Shown here piece after piece: positions 1 to 12,300 of a stretch of DNA of 64,000 bases. Numbering within the stretch: position 1 is the first letter of the stretch; each line of letters starts with the position of its first letter. The position numbers and the translations under genes were made by a program. The notes under the pieces are model-generated. The model was not told the DNA's origin. It saw nothing but the letters and a program-made list of their open reading frames with translations, and did no database searches. Origin of the DNA: Arenicola marina (Eukaryota > Annelida > Polychaeta > Arenicolidae). The stretch lies in the NCBI GenBank assembly GCA_964019135.1, contig OZ025260.1, positions 10,286,254 through 10,350,253 on the forward strand, written 5' to 3'.

Positions 1-404
1 TATCAGTTTGTGTTTGGCAACACCGCTTTAATTGTCAAGAAAATGGTGATCCTGATCGATGAAGACGTCTTTAAGGCCAGTACAAAGCCACTGGGGCCGG
101 TTTCATGAAGAGTGGTCTTAACGTATGACCGGACATAGCGCTAAGACTCTAAACTGAGCATACTAACGACTCGGTCATTAGCTAAGACTAACTGAGTTTT
201 ATAAGCAAAAAGCTGTCGGTCGGCATTAAGACCGGAGAGAACCATCTATTTTTAGACGACCGGGGTTTTTTTCGAAATAGCGTCACGCCTACTGTATATA
301 CAGTCACATCATTCATGCTGTGTTGTGACATTGTTGTGCCACGCGCGATCTCGCCCTGGCGATCTGCTCTCGCGTTCTTGCGATCTCGGCCTCGCTTCCC
401 GACG
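1..404. other. No gene recognised; inverted-repeat-like element near 95-240
   Basis: No exon could be supported. Around 100-240 the motif GGTCTTAACG and its partner CATTAAGACC face each other, as in a short foldback or MITE-like element. Frame 1 is open from base 1 to about 108, but it has no splice signals or recognisable protein similarity. The first exon of gene A is not seen here and probably lies left of the window. Confidence 0.3.
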
Positions 405-1800
405 CTCGACTATAGCCCTAGGCTATGGCTCCGGGCTATACTTCGGAATGTGGCTCCGGGCTATGCTTCGGAATGTGGCTCCGGGCTATGGTTCCGAACT
501 TTGCTCCGGGCTATGGTTCTGGGCTATTGCTCCGGGCGCGGGGCTGTGGCTCCGGGATTTCCCTCGAGGCTATGGCTCCGGGCTATGGCTCCGGGCTATC
601 GTTCTGGTCTCCGGGCTAAGGCTCTGTGCGCCGGGCCATGGCTCCTGGCTGTGGCTCCGGGCTGGGGCTCCTGGCTGTCGCTCCGGGCTGGGGCTCCTGG
701 CTGTGGCTCCGGGCTGTGACCCGGGGCTATGGCTCCGGACTATGGTTCCGCTATCGCTCTGGTCGCCGGCCTAAGGCTCCCGGCGCCGGGCTATGGCTCC
801 GGGCTATGGCTCCGGGCTACGGCTCGGAGCTGTGGCTCTGAGCTATGGCTCTGAGCTATGGCTCTGAGCTATGGCTCTGAGCTATGGCTCTGAGCTATGG
901 CTCCGAGCTATGGCTCCGGGCTGTGGCCCCGGTCGCCGGGCGCCGGGCTATGGCTTTGAACACCTTGCTATGGTTACGGGCTATGGCTCTCGGCTGTGGC
1001 TCCCGGCTGTGGCTCCGGGGTATGGCGTCGGGATATAACTTCGGGCTAGGGCTCCAGGCGCGGGGCTGTGGCTCCGGGATATAAGTCCGAAATGTGGCTC
1101 TGAGCTATCGCCCTGGGCTATGGCTCCGGGCGTCGGGCTATCGCTCCGGTTGCCGGGTTATCTTTTCGGTCGCCTGGCTAAGGCTCCGTTCGCCGGGCCA
1201 TGGCTGCTGGCTGTGGCTCCGGGCTGTGGCTCCGGGCTATGGCTCCGGGCTGTGGCTCCGGGCTATAGCTCCGGGCTGTGGCTTTGGGCTATGGCTCCGG
1301 GCTGTGGCTCCGAGCTGTGGCTCCGGACTATCGCTCTGGTCGCCGGGCTAAGGCTCCGGGCTACGGCTGCGGGCTATGGCCCGGGGCTGTGGCTCCGGGC
1401 TACGGTTCGGAGCTGTGGCTCTGAGCTATGGCTCCGGGATGTGGCTCCGGGCTATGGCTCCGGTCGCCGTGTTAAGGCTACGGGCGCCTTGCCATGGTTC
1501 CGGGCGCCGGGCTATTGCTCCGGGCGCCGGGCTATAGCTCCGGGCGCCGGGCTATGGCTCCGGGCTGTGACTCCGAGCTGTGGCTCCGGGCTGTGGCTCC
1601 GGGCTATGGCTCTGAACGCCTTGCTATGGTTACGGGCTGTGGCTCCGGGCTGTGGCTCCGGGCTGTGGCTCCGGGCTATGGCTTAAGGATATAACTCCGG
1701 CATGAGGCTCCCGCCTATGGCTCCGGGCTATGGCGCCGTGATATAACTCCGGGATGTCGCTCGGGGCTGTGGCTCCTGGCGCCAGGGTAAGGCTCCGGGC
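405..1800. repeat. 13-bp GC-rich minisatellite
   Basis: Imperfect tandem copies of a 13-bp unit, typically CTATGGCTCCGGG or CTGTGGCTCCGGG, run for about 1.4 kb. Because 13 is not a multiple of three, all + frames stay open for long stretches and produce Leu-Trp-Leu-Arg/Gly-Tyr-Gly-Ser-Gly repeats. This is a by-product of the repeat and not evidence of a protein. The array lies upstream of the lectin exon of gene A, the place where gene B carries its intron 1 arrays, so it may be in intron 1 of gene A. Confidence 0.9.
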
Positions 1801-2060
1801 GCGGGCTATGGCTCCAGTCCCCGGTTTAAGACACCGGGCCCAGGGCTAAGGCTCCAGTCCCCGGTTTAAGACACCGGGCGACGGGATAAGGCTCCAGTCC
1901 CCTGTTTAAGACACCAGTCCCCGGTTTAAGACACCGGCCGTCTGGCTAAGGCTCCGGCCGTCGGGCTAAGGCTCCGGCCGTCGGGCTAAGGCTCCGGCCG
2001 TCGGGCTCAGGCTCCAGCCGTCGGGCTAAGGCTCCGGCCGTCGGGCTATGGCTTCAGGCG
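1800..2060. repeat. Degenerate tail of the GC-rich array with a 20-30-bp period
   Basis: The 13-bp array passes into longer units built from GGCTCCAGTCCCCGGTTTAA with GACACCGGG, and then into repeated GGCTCCGGCCGTCGGGCTAA (20 bp). The shared GGCTCCGG core suggests the longer units grew out of the 13-bp array. Confidence 0.75.
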
Positions 2061-2878
2061 CCGGGGTAAGGCTGGTTGCGTTCGGGCGTGTGCAGGAATT
2101 CTTGAAAGAGGAGAGGAGCACAATAATTTGTTACACACAAGGCACAGATATACCTTAGAGTCTGAAAGAGGGTGGGGGTTACGCGCCCCCTGCCCCCCCC
2201 CCCTGCCCCCCCCCCCCACCCCGACGCCCATGCACGGTGGGTGTGGATGGGCCGGGGAGATGGGGGGGCAGTGTATGATTGAGTGTGGGTAGAGTTGGAA
2301 GGGATGAGTGAAGCAGAGTCTGGTGGATGGGTGTGGGGCGGAGGGACAGGAGTCCGCGAAGCTAGTGGGCGCCTGTTCGGGTGGATAGCAAAACTTTTTT
2401 TAGTTGATCAACGGGTTAATTTCTTATTGGCTAATGAAATGTAAAAACAGAAAACGGACAATTATGCGTGTTTTGCAGACAATTCAATGATCTGTCTGAT
2501 GATCATTATGTTCTATATCCAGGCGCCTTACGGTGTGGGAATGCTAGCCGGGGTCAAATTTGGGGACGCTAAGCTCAAGAACACCATACTAAACGACGCC
2601 CTACATGTCTTTTGTCGGCTTGTCCGAAATACAATGCACCATACACATTTAAGATTGTAACGTGTCGGACGTGAACACGTCGGGACGTGAATGTATGCAA
2701 TGGTTTTCCCACTCAGTGACCTTCCGGCGCCCGGACGTAAAAACTTAATGGTTTCGGCGAAGACGTCCGATACGTCCAGACGTGAGGACGTCAATTTACC
2801 TCCACACAGGAGAACTCCAAGGCGCGCTGGCGTCCGGACGTGTTTACGTAACGTACTGGATTGTTGACATAATAGTTG
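2061..2878. other. No gene recognised; homopolymer C tract and ACGTCC/GGACGT-rich stretch
   Basis: Poly-C tracts occur near 2190-2220. From about 2640 to 2850 the motif GGACGT and its complement ACGTCC recur at irregular spacing. No exon could be supported. Confidence 0.35.
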
Positions 2879-3068
2879 AGGATGAAGAACATGCAATTGT
2901 TCTCGTCGTATACAAATTAATAGCCGTGTTAACACTAATGTGTCCATTATGTATATGACATGGTATTATAATTATGTGTATGTCATCTGTCATCTGTCTT
3001 TTCATCTGATGTCATAATAGTTTTACAGAAACATAACATGATAGTTATACGATCGTCGTTTGTTCCAG
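2879..3068 (+). repeat. Intron fragment shared with gene C (54729-54918)
   Basis: These 190 bp before the lectin exon of gene A match 54729-54918 before the lectin exon of gene C with no indel (constant offset 51,850) and only a few substitutions. Similarity stops abruptly at 2879 and 54729, so the boundary is a duplication breakpoint. The match continues into the exon on its 3' side. Confidence 0.9.
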
Positions 3069-3359
3069 GTACGGAACTGCACCATGCCATAGTCTGCTAT
3101 AGGAATAGCTTCAGCGAGCCACCGCGGTGTGAGGAGGGATCACATATTAACGTGCAATCAGTGGGATACGAGACAAGAGACACGTGCCCAGAGCAGACCT
3201 CATGTGGCCACCCTGCCGTCAACAGAACTCTGCTTGACGTCATCAGGTCTCAGTGCGACGGGGCCACCGAGTGTCTGACCAACACGACTGAGGCATTCTG
3301 GGATAGCGCCATATGCCCTCCCGGAAACTGGGTTGAGGTCTTTTACAGATGTCAGCCTA
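3069..3359 (+). CDS. Gene A exon 2: SUEL/galactose-binding-lectin-like domain
   Basis: The 291-bp exon follows acceptor TTCCAG and ends before donor GTAAGA. It starts by completing a phase-1 codon. Eight cysteines are visible (VCY, PRC, DTC, TSC, SQC, TEC, AIC, YRC), matching the count typical of rhamnose-binding-lectin domains. N-glycosylation sequons occur at NRT and NTT. The exon has the same length and phase in B, C and D. Confidence 0.88.
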
Positions 3360-6300
3360 GTAAGACGTGTATTGATCAGGATACATATCCCATGTGGAAA
3401 CATTACTTAATGTTGTAGTTATTTGGTGCTTGAGTTTGATGTTTTATGTAAATAAGCGTTTAAATTGCATTCACGTGAAGATGCAACGCCTCTTGGGTCA
3501 TGATGTCCAAGGGTCACGGCACGATGTGCAATCGTCCTTGGATCAATGTGTCTCAAGTGAACAAAACATAGGCCTATGTAATATTGTAATATGGTTCATT
3601 TGTGAAGAATCTTTCTTTTAGAAACCAATTAAACCATGTGAAGCTACCGTAAAATGAAGTCCATAGTTTGTTCGCGGTTTGGCATTGTAGCCAGTAGCCC
3701 ACCATAATTGCATTCACTTCTATTTGCCAGACATGACGTCTGCCACAAACTCTACAACAGCACAAACGTCTCCACCAACGATACCAACGATGCTCTCAAC
3801 AGGTGAGATATCCATTGATAATGTGGAAAGGGATTAATAGTCTACGAATCTATAAAATCTCGTCGGTCGTTATGTCGGTAACCCACTATACTTGCCTTAA
3901 CTTTTATTTGCCAGACATGATGCCTGCCACAAACTCTACAAGTGCACCGACGTCCCCAGCAACACAACAAACTGAGCCAGGTGAGGTATCCATTGGGGTT
4001 TAATAGTCTGCACATCTAGCGAGTCTAGTTCGCCGTTATGTCAGTAATCCATTCACTTTTATTTGCCAGACATGATGCCTGCCACAGCTTCTACAAGTGC
4101 ACCGACGTTCCCAGCAACACAACAAACTGAGCCAGGTGAGATATCCATTGGGGTTTAATAGTCTGCACATCTAGCGAGTCTAGTTGGCCGTTATGTCAGT
4201 AATCCATTCACTATTATTCGCAAGACTCGCCGACTGCGGATCCTGCAACGACTACTCAGATGTCTGCAAGTAATGATGAAACGATGTTCCCGGAAGGTAA
4301 GATCGCCCTTGACGCGAAGCGAGCTTGTATGCCTGCAACTGTCAAGGCATTTGATCTCGCGGGTATGCCTTACCCGCTGATTATGACGTCGTCAATCAAA
4401 ATGCAAAATGTAGGTAGTTCGGAAGAGCGCGGAGGAAGTGGCGGAAGTTTAATGCGAATTTTGTGTTTAGCTTCACGCATTTGACGGTTGTATTATCTGT
4501 CAACGCGTATATTATGCCAGCCTGTAAATAATTAAACATACTTATATTGCTGCCATAGCGACATTTACTCTAGGAGACCCCATCTTGGGTTTTCCATCAG
4601 TAAAGGGCGGTCATCTCTAGTGGTGTCTATTGGAAACAGAGTGAACATTAGAATACGCACTCTGACTTGATCGGCGTTATTTTTTTCAAGAAGGGGAGGG
4701 GGGGGGGGCGCCATGTTTCCATGTTATAACTCAGTGTTTCGTCTCCTTCAGCAATCTGGATTGGGATCCTAGTGGCGGCGTTAGGCGTTACAGTGGCGAT
4801 CACAGTGTTAGCTGTGCTCTGTGTCAGAAGGTAAGCGTTACAGTGGGGTTCACAGTGTTAGCTGTGCTCTGTGTCAGAAGGTAAGCGTTACAGCGGGGAT
4901 CACAGTGATAACTGTGCTCTGTGTCAGAAGGTAAGCGTTACAGCGGGGATCACAGTGATAACTGTGCTCTGTGTCAGATGGTAAGCGTTACAGCGGGGAT
5001 CACAGTGTTAGCTGTGCTCTGCGTCAGAAGGTAAGCGTTACACCGGGGATCATAGTGTTAGCTGTGCTTTGTGTCAGAAGGTAAGCGTTACAGTGGCGAT
5101 CATAGTGCTAGCTGTGCTCTGTGTCAGAAGGTAAGCGTGACAGCGAGGATCACAGTGTTAGCTGTGCTTTGTGTCAGAAGGTAAGGTTACAGCGGCGATC
5201 ACAGTGTTAGCTGTGCTCTGTGTCAGAAGGTAAGCGTTACAGCGGCGATCAGTGTTAGCTGTGCTCTGTGTCAGAAGGTAAACGTTACAGCGGCGATCAC
5301 AGTGTTAGCTGTGCTCTGTGTCAGAAGGTGAGTGTTACAGAGGGGATCACAGTGTTAGCTGTGCTCTGGGTCAGAAGGTAAGCGTTACAGCCCCGATCGC
5401 AGTGTTAGCTGTGCTCTGTGTCAGAAGGTAAGCGTTACAGCGGTGATCACAGTGCTAGCTGTGCTCTGTGTCAAAAGGTAATCGTTACAGCGGCGATGAC
5501 AGTGTTAGCTGTGCTCTGTGTCAGAAGGTAAGCGTTACAGCGGTGATCGTAGTGTTAGCTGTGCTCTGTGTCAGAAGGTAAGCGTTACAGAGGGGATCAC
5601 AGTGTTAGCTGTGCTCTATGTCAGAAGGTAAGCGTTACAGCGGGGATCACAGTGTTAGCTGTGCTCTGTGTCAGAAGGTAAGCGCTACAGCGGGGATCAC
5701 AATGTTAGTTGTGCTCTGTGTCAGAAGGTAAGCGTTACAGCGGGGATCACAATGTTAGCTGTGGTCTGTGTCAGAAGGTAAGCGTTACAGCGGCGATCAC
5801 AGTGTTAGCTGTGATCTGTGTCACAAGGTAAGCGTTACAGCGGCGATCACATTGTTAGCTGTGCTCTGTGTCAGAAGGTAAACGTTACAGCGGCGATCAC
5901 AGTGTTAGCTGTGCTCAGTGTCAGAAGGTGGGCGTAACAGAGGAGATCACAGTGTTAGCTGTGCTCTGGGTCAGAAGGTAAACGTTACAGCGGCGATCAC
6001 AGTGTTAGCCGTGCTCTGTGTCAGAAGGTAAGCGTTACAGCCCCGATCGCAGTGTTAGCTGCGCTCTGTGTCAGAAGGTAAGCGTTACAGCGGTGATCAC
6101 AGTGTTAGCTGTGCTCTGTGTCTAAAGGTAAGCGTTACAGCGGGGATCACAGTGATAACTGTGCTCTGTGTCAGAAGGTAAGCGTTACAGCGGGGATCAC
6201 AGTGATAACTGTGCTCTGTGTCAGATGGTAAGCGTTACAGCGGGGATCACAGTGTTAGCTGTGCTCTGCGTCAGAAGGTAAGCGTTACACCGGGGATCAT

Positions 6301-9300
6301 AGTGTTAGCTGTGCTTTGTGTCAGAAGGTAAGCGTTACAGTGGCGATCATAGTGCTAGCTGTGCTCGTGTCAGAAGGTAAGCGTTACAGCGGCGATCAGT
6401 GTTAGCTGTGCTCTGTGTCAGAAGGTAAGCGTGACAGCGAGGATCACAGTGTTAGCTGTGCTTTGTGTCAGAAGGTAAGGTTACAGCGGCGATCACAGTG
6501 TTAGCTGTGCTCTGTGTCAGAAGGTAAGCGTTACAGCGGCGATCAGTGTTAGCTGTGCTCTGTGTCAGAAGGTAAACGTTACAGCGGCGATCACAGTGTT
6601 AGCTGTGCTCTGTGTCAGGAAGGTGAGTGTTACAGAGGGGATCACAGTGTTAGCTGTGCTCTGGGTCAGAAGGTAAGCGTTACAGCCCCGATCGCAGTGT
6701 TAGCTGTGCTCTGTGTCAGAAGGTAAGCGTTACAGCGGTGATCACAGTGCTAGCTGTGCTCTGTGTCAAAAGGTAATCGTTACAGCGGCGATGACAGTGT
6801 TAGCTGTGCTCTGTGTCAGAAGGTAAGCGTTACAGCGGTGATCGTAGTGTTAACTGTGCTCTGTGTCAGAAGGTAAGCGTTACAGAGGGGATCACAGTGT
6901 TACCTGTGCTCTATGTCAGAAGGTAAGCCTTACATCGGTGATCACAGTGTTAGCTGTGGTCTGTGTCAGAAGGTAAGCGTTACAGCGGTGATCACAGTGT
7001 TAGCTGTGCTCTGTGTCAGAAGGTAAGCGCTACAGCGGGGATCACAATGTTAGTTGTGCTCTGTGTCAGAAGGTAAGCGTTACAGCGGGGATCACAATGT
7101 TAGCTGTGGTCTGTGTCAGAAGGTAAGCGTTACAGCGGCGATCACAGTGTTAGCTGTGATCTGTGTCACAAGGTAAGCGTTACAGCGGCGATCACATTGT
7201 TAGCTGTGCTCTGTGTCAGAAGGTAAACGTTACAGCGGCGATCACAGTGTTAGCTGTGCTCAGTGTCAGAAGGTGGGCGTTACAGAGGGGATCACAGTGT
7301 TAGCTGTGCTCTGGGTCAGAAGGTAAACGTTACAGCGGCGATCACAGTGTTAGCTGTGCTCTGTGTCAGAAGGTAAGCGTTACAGCCCCGATCGCAGTGT
7401 TAGCTGCGCTCTGTGTCAGAAGGTAAGCGTTACAGCGGTGATCACAGTGTTAGCTGTGCTCTAGGTAAGCGTTACAGCGGCGATGACAGTGTTAGCTGTG
7501 CTCTGTGTCAGAAGGTAAGCGTTACAGCGGTGATTATAGTGTTAGCTGTGCTCTGTGTCAGAAGGTAAGCGATACAGAGGGGATCACAGTGTTAGCTGTG
7601 CTCTGTGTCAGAAGGTAAGCGTTAAAGAGAGGATCCCAGTGTTAGCTGTGCTCTGTGTCAGAAGGTAAGCGTTACAGCGGCGATCACAGTGTTAGCTGTG
7701 TTCTGTGTCCGGAGGTAAGATATACTGCCGTGATCACAGTGTTTGCTGTGCTCTGTGTCAGAAGTTAAGCGTTACAGCGAGGATCACAGTGTTAGCTGCG
7801 CTCTGTGTCACAAGGTAAGCGTTACAGCGGCGATCACAGTGTTAGCTGTGCTCTGTGTCAGACGGTAAGCGTTACAGCGGGGATCATAATGTTAGCTGTA
7901 CTCTGTGTCAGAAGGTAAGCGTTACAGCGGTGATCACAGTGTTAGCTGTGCTCTGTGTCAGAAGGTAAGCGTAACAGCGGGGATCACAGTGTTAGCTGTG
8001 CTCTGTGTCAGACGGTAAGCGTTACAGCGGGGATCACAGTGTTAGCTGTGCTCTGTGTCAGACGGTAATCTTTACCGCGGGGATCATAGTGTTAGCTGTG
8101 CTCTGTGTCAGAAGGTAAGCGTTACAGCGTGGATCACAGTGTTAGCTGTGCTCTGTGTCAGACGGTAAGCTACACAGCGGAGATCACAGTGTTAGCTGTG
8201 CTCAGTGTCAGAAGGTGGGCGTTACAGAGGAGATCACAGTGTTAGCTGTGCTCTGGGTCAGAAGGTAAACGTTACAGCGGCGATCACAGTGTTAGCTGTG
8301 CTCTGTGTCAGAAGGTAAGCGTTACAGCCCCGATCGCAGTGTTAGCTGCGCTCTGTGTCAGAAGGTAAGCGTTACAGCGGTGATCACAGTGTTAGCTGTG
8401 CTCTGTGTCTAAAGGTAAGCGTTACAGCGGGGATCACAGTGATAACTGTGCTCTGTGTCAGAAGGTAAGCGTTACAGCGGGGATCACAGTGATAACTGTG
8501 CTCTGTGTCAGATGGTAAGCGTTACAGCGGGGATCACAGTGTTAGCTGTGCTCTGCGTCAGAAGGTAAGCGTTACACCGGGGATCATAGTGTTAGCTGTG
8601 CTTTGTGTCAGAAGGTAAGCGTTACAGTGGCGATCATAGTGCTAGCTGTGCTCTGTGTCAGAAGGTAAGCGTTACAGCGGCGATCAGTGTTAGCTGTGCT
8701 CTGTGTCAGAAGGTAAGCGTGACAGCGAGGATCACAGTGTTAGCTGTGCTTTGTGTCAGAAGGTAAGGTTACAGCGGCGATCACAGTGTTAGCTGTGCTC
8801 TGTGTCAGAAGGTAAGCGTTACAGCGGCGATCAGTGTTAGCTGTGCTCTGTGTCAGAAGGTAAACGTTACAGCGGCGATCACAGTGTTAGCTGTGCTCTG
8901 TGTCAGAAGGTGAGTGTTACAGACGGGATCACAGTGTTAGCTGTGCTCTGGGTCAGAAGGTAAGCGTTACAGCCCCGATCGCAGTGTTAGCTGTGCTCTG
9001 TGTCAGAAGGTAAGCGTTACAGCGGTGATCACAGTGCTAGCTGTGCTCTGTGTCAAAAGGTAATCGTTACAGCGGCGATGACAGTGTTAGCTGTGCTCTG
9101 TGTCAGAAGGTAAGCGTTACAGCGGTGATCGTAGTGTTAACTGTGCTCTGTGTCAGAAGGTAAGCGTTACAGAGGGGATCACAGTGTTAGCTGTGCTCTA
9201 TGTCAGAAGGTAAGCCTTACATCGGTGATCACAGTGTTAGCTGTGGTCTGTGTCAGAAGGTAAGCGTTACAGCGGTGATCACAGTGTTAGCTGTGCTCTG

Positions 9301-12300
9301 TGTCAGAAGGTAAGCGCTACAGCGGGGATCACAATGTTAGTTGTGCTCTGTGTCAGAAGGTAAGCGTTACAGCGGGGATCACAATGTTAGCTGTGGTCTG
9401 TGTCAGAAGGTAAGCGTTACAGCGGCGATCACAGTGTTAGCTGTGATCTGTGTCCCAAGGTAAGCGTTACAGCGGCGATCACATTGTTAGCTGTGCTCTG
9501 TGTCAGAAGGTAAACGTTACAGCGGCGATCACAGTGTTAGCTGTGCTCAGTGTCAGAAGGTGGGCGTTACAGAGGGGATCACAGTGTTAGCTGTGCTCTG
9601 GGTCAGAAGGTAAACGTTACAGCGGCGATCACAGTGTTAGCTGTGCTCTGTGTCAGAAGGTAAGCGTTACAGCCCCGATCGCAGTGTTAGCTGCGCTCTG
9701 TGTCAGAAGGTAAGCGTTACAGCGGTGATCACAGTGTTAGCTGTGCTCTAGGTAAGCGTTACAGCGGCGATGACAGTGTTAGCTGTGCTCTGTGTCAGAA
9801 GGTAAGCGTTACAGCGGTGATTATAGTGTTAGCTGTGCTCTGTGTCAGAAGGTAAGCGATACAGAGGGGATCACAGTGTTAGCTGTGCTCTGTGTCAGAA
9901 GGTAAGCGTTAAAGAGAGGATCCCAGTGTTAGCTGTGCTCTGTGTCAGAAGGTAAGCGTTACAGCGGCGATCACAGTGTTAGCTGTGTTCTGTGTCCGGA
10001 GGTAAGATATACTGCCGTGATCACAGTGTTTGCTGTGCTCTGTGTCAGACGTTAAGCGTTACAGCGAGGATCACAGTGTTAGCTGTGCTCTGTGTCAGAC
10101 GATAAGCGTTACAGCGGGGATCATAATGTTAGCTGTACTCTGTGTCAGAAGGTAAGCGTTACAGCGGTGATCACAGTGTTAGCTGTGCTCTGTGTCAGAA
10201 GGTAAGCGTAACAGCGGGGATCACAGTGTTAGCTGTGCTCTGTGTCAGACGGTAATCTTTACCGCGGGGATCATAGTGTTAGCTGTGCTCTGTGTCAGAA
10301 GGTAAGCGTTACAGCGTGGATCACAGTGTTAGCTGTGCTCTGTGTCAGACGGTAAGCTACACAGCGGAGATCACAGTGTTAGCTGTGCTCTGTGTCCGAA
10401 GGTAAGCGTTACAGCGGGGATCACAGTGTTAGCTCTGCTCTGGGTCAGAAGGTAAGAGCTACAGCGGGGATCACAATGTTAGTTGTGCTCTGTGTCAGAA
10501 GGTAAGCGTTACTGCGGTGATCACAGTGTTAGCTGTGCTCTGTGTCAGAAGGTAAGCGTTACAGCGGGTATCATAGTCTTAGCTGTGCTCTGTGTCAGAA
10601 GGTAGGCGCTACAGCGGGGATCACAGTGTTAGCTGTGCTCTGTGTCACAGGGTAAGCGTTACAGCGGTGATCAGTGTTAGCTGTGCTCTGTGTCAGAAGG
10701 TAAGCGTTACAGCGGGGATCACAGTGTTAGCTGTGCTCTGTGTCACAAGGTAAGCGTTACAGCGGTGATCAGTGTTAGCTGTGTTCTGTGTCAGAAGGTA
10801 AGCGTTACAGCGGCGATCACAGTGTTAGCTGTGTTCTGTGTCAGAAGGTAAGCGTTACAGCGGCGATCACAATGATAGCTGTGCTCTGTGTCAGAAGGTA
10901 AACGTTACAGCGGCGATCACAGTGCTCGCTCTGCTCTGTGTCAGAAGGTGAGCGTTACAGAGGGGATCACAGTGTTAGCTGTGCTCTGGGTCAGAAGGTA
11001 AAGGTTACAGCGGCGATCACAGTGTTAGCCGTGCTCTGTGTCAGAAGGTAAGCGTTACAGCCCCGATCGCAGTGTTAGCTGTGCTCTGTGTCAGAAGGTG
11101 AGCGTTACAGCGATGATCACAGTATTAGCTGTGCTCTGTGTCAAAAGGTAATCGTTACAGCGGCGATGACAGTGTTAGCTGTGCTCTGTGTCAGAAGGTA
11201 AGCGTTACAGCGGTGTTCATAGTGTTAGCTGTGCTCTGTGTCAGAAGGTAATCGTTACAGCCGGGATCACAGCGTTAGCTGTGCTCTGTGTCAGAAGGTA
11301 AGCATTACAGCGGGGATCACAGTGTTAGCTGTGCTCTGTGTCAGAAGGTAAGCGTTACAGCGGGGATCATAATGTTAGCTGTGTTCTGTGCGAGAAGGTA
11401 AACGTTACAGAGGAGATCACAGTGTTAGCTGTGCTCTGGGTCAGAAGGTAAACGTTACAGCGGCGATCACTGTGTTAGCTGTGCTCTGTGTCAGAAGGTG
11501 AGCGTTACAGAGGAGATCACAGTGTTAGCAGTGCTCTGGGTCAGAAGGTAAACGTTACAGCGGCGATCACTGCGTTAGCTGTGCTCTGTGTCAGAAGGTA
11601 AGCGTTACAGCGGCGATGACAGTGTTAGCTGTGCTCTGTGTCAGAAGGTAAGCGTTACAGAGGGGATCACAGTGTCGGCTGTGCTCTGTGTCAGAAGGTA
11701 AGCCTTACATCGGTGATCACAGTCTTAGCTGTGTTCTGTGTCAGAAGGTAAGCGTTACAGAGGGGATCACAGTGTTAGCTGTGCTCTGTGTCAGCAGGTA
11801 AGCGTTACAGAGGAGATCACAGTGTTAGCTGTCCTCTGTGTCAGAAGGTAAGCGTTACAGTGGGGATCACAGTGTTAGCTGTGCTCTGTCAGAAGGTAAA
11901 CCTTGCAGCGGTGATCACAGTGTTAGCTGTGATCTGTGTCAGACGGTAAGCGTTACAGCGAGGATCACAGTGTTAGCTGTGCTCTGTGTCAGACGGTAAG
12001 CGTTACAGCGGGGATCATAGTGTTGGTTGTGCTTTGTGTCAGAAGGTAAGCGTTACAGCGGTGATCACAGTGTTAGCTGGGCTCTGTGTCAGAAGGTAAG
12101 TGCTACAGCGGGGATCACAATGTTAGTTGTGCTCTGTGTCAGAAGGTAAGCGTTACAGCGGGGATCACAATGTTAGCTGTGGTCTGTGTCAGAAGGTAAG
12201 CGTTACAGCGGCGATCACAGTGTTAGCTGTGCTCTGGGTCACAAGGTAAGCGTTACAGCGGCGATCACATTGTTAGCTGTGCTCTGTGTCAGAAAGTAAA

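Noticed and set aside
405-1694. Several long overlapping + frames with Gly-Tyr-Gly-Ser and Leu-Trp-Leu-Arg repeats
   Set aside because: They arise from a 13-bp repeat that leaves all frames open; no start context, domain or splice support.
2046-2400. Search for exon 1 of gene A near an ATG-rich stretch
   Set aside because: No hydrophobic signal sequence followed by a phase-1 donor was found between 1 and 3068.
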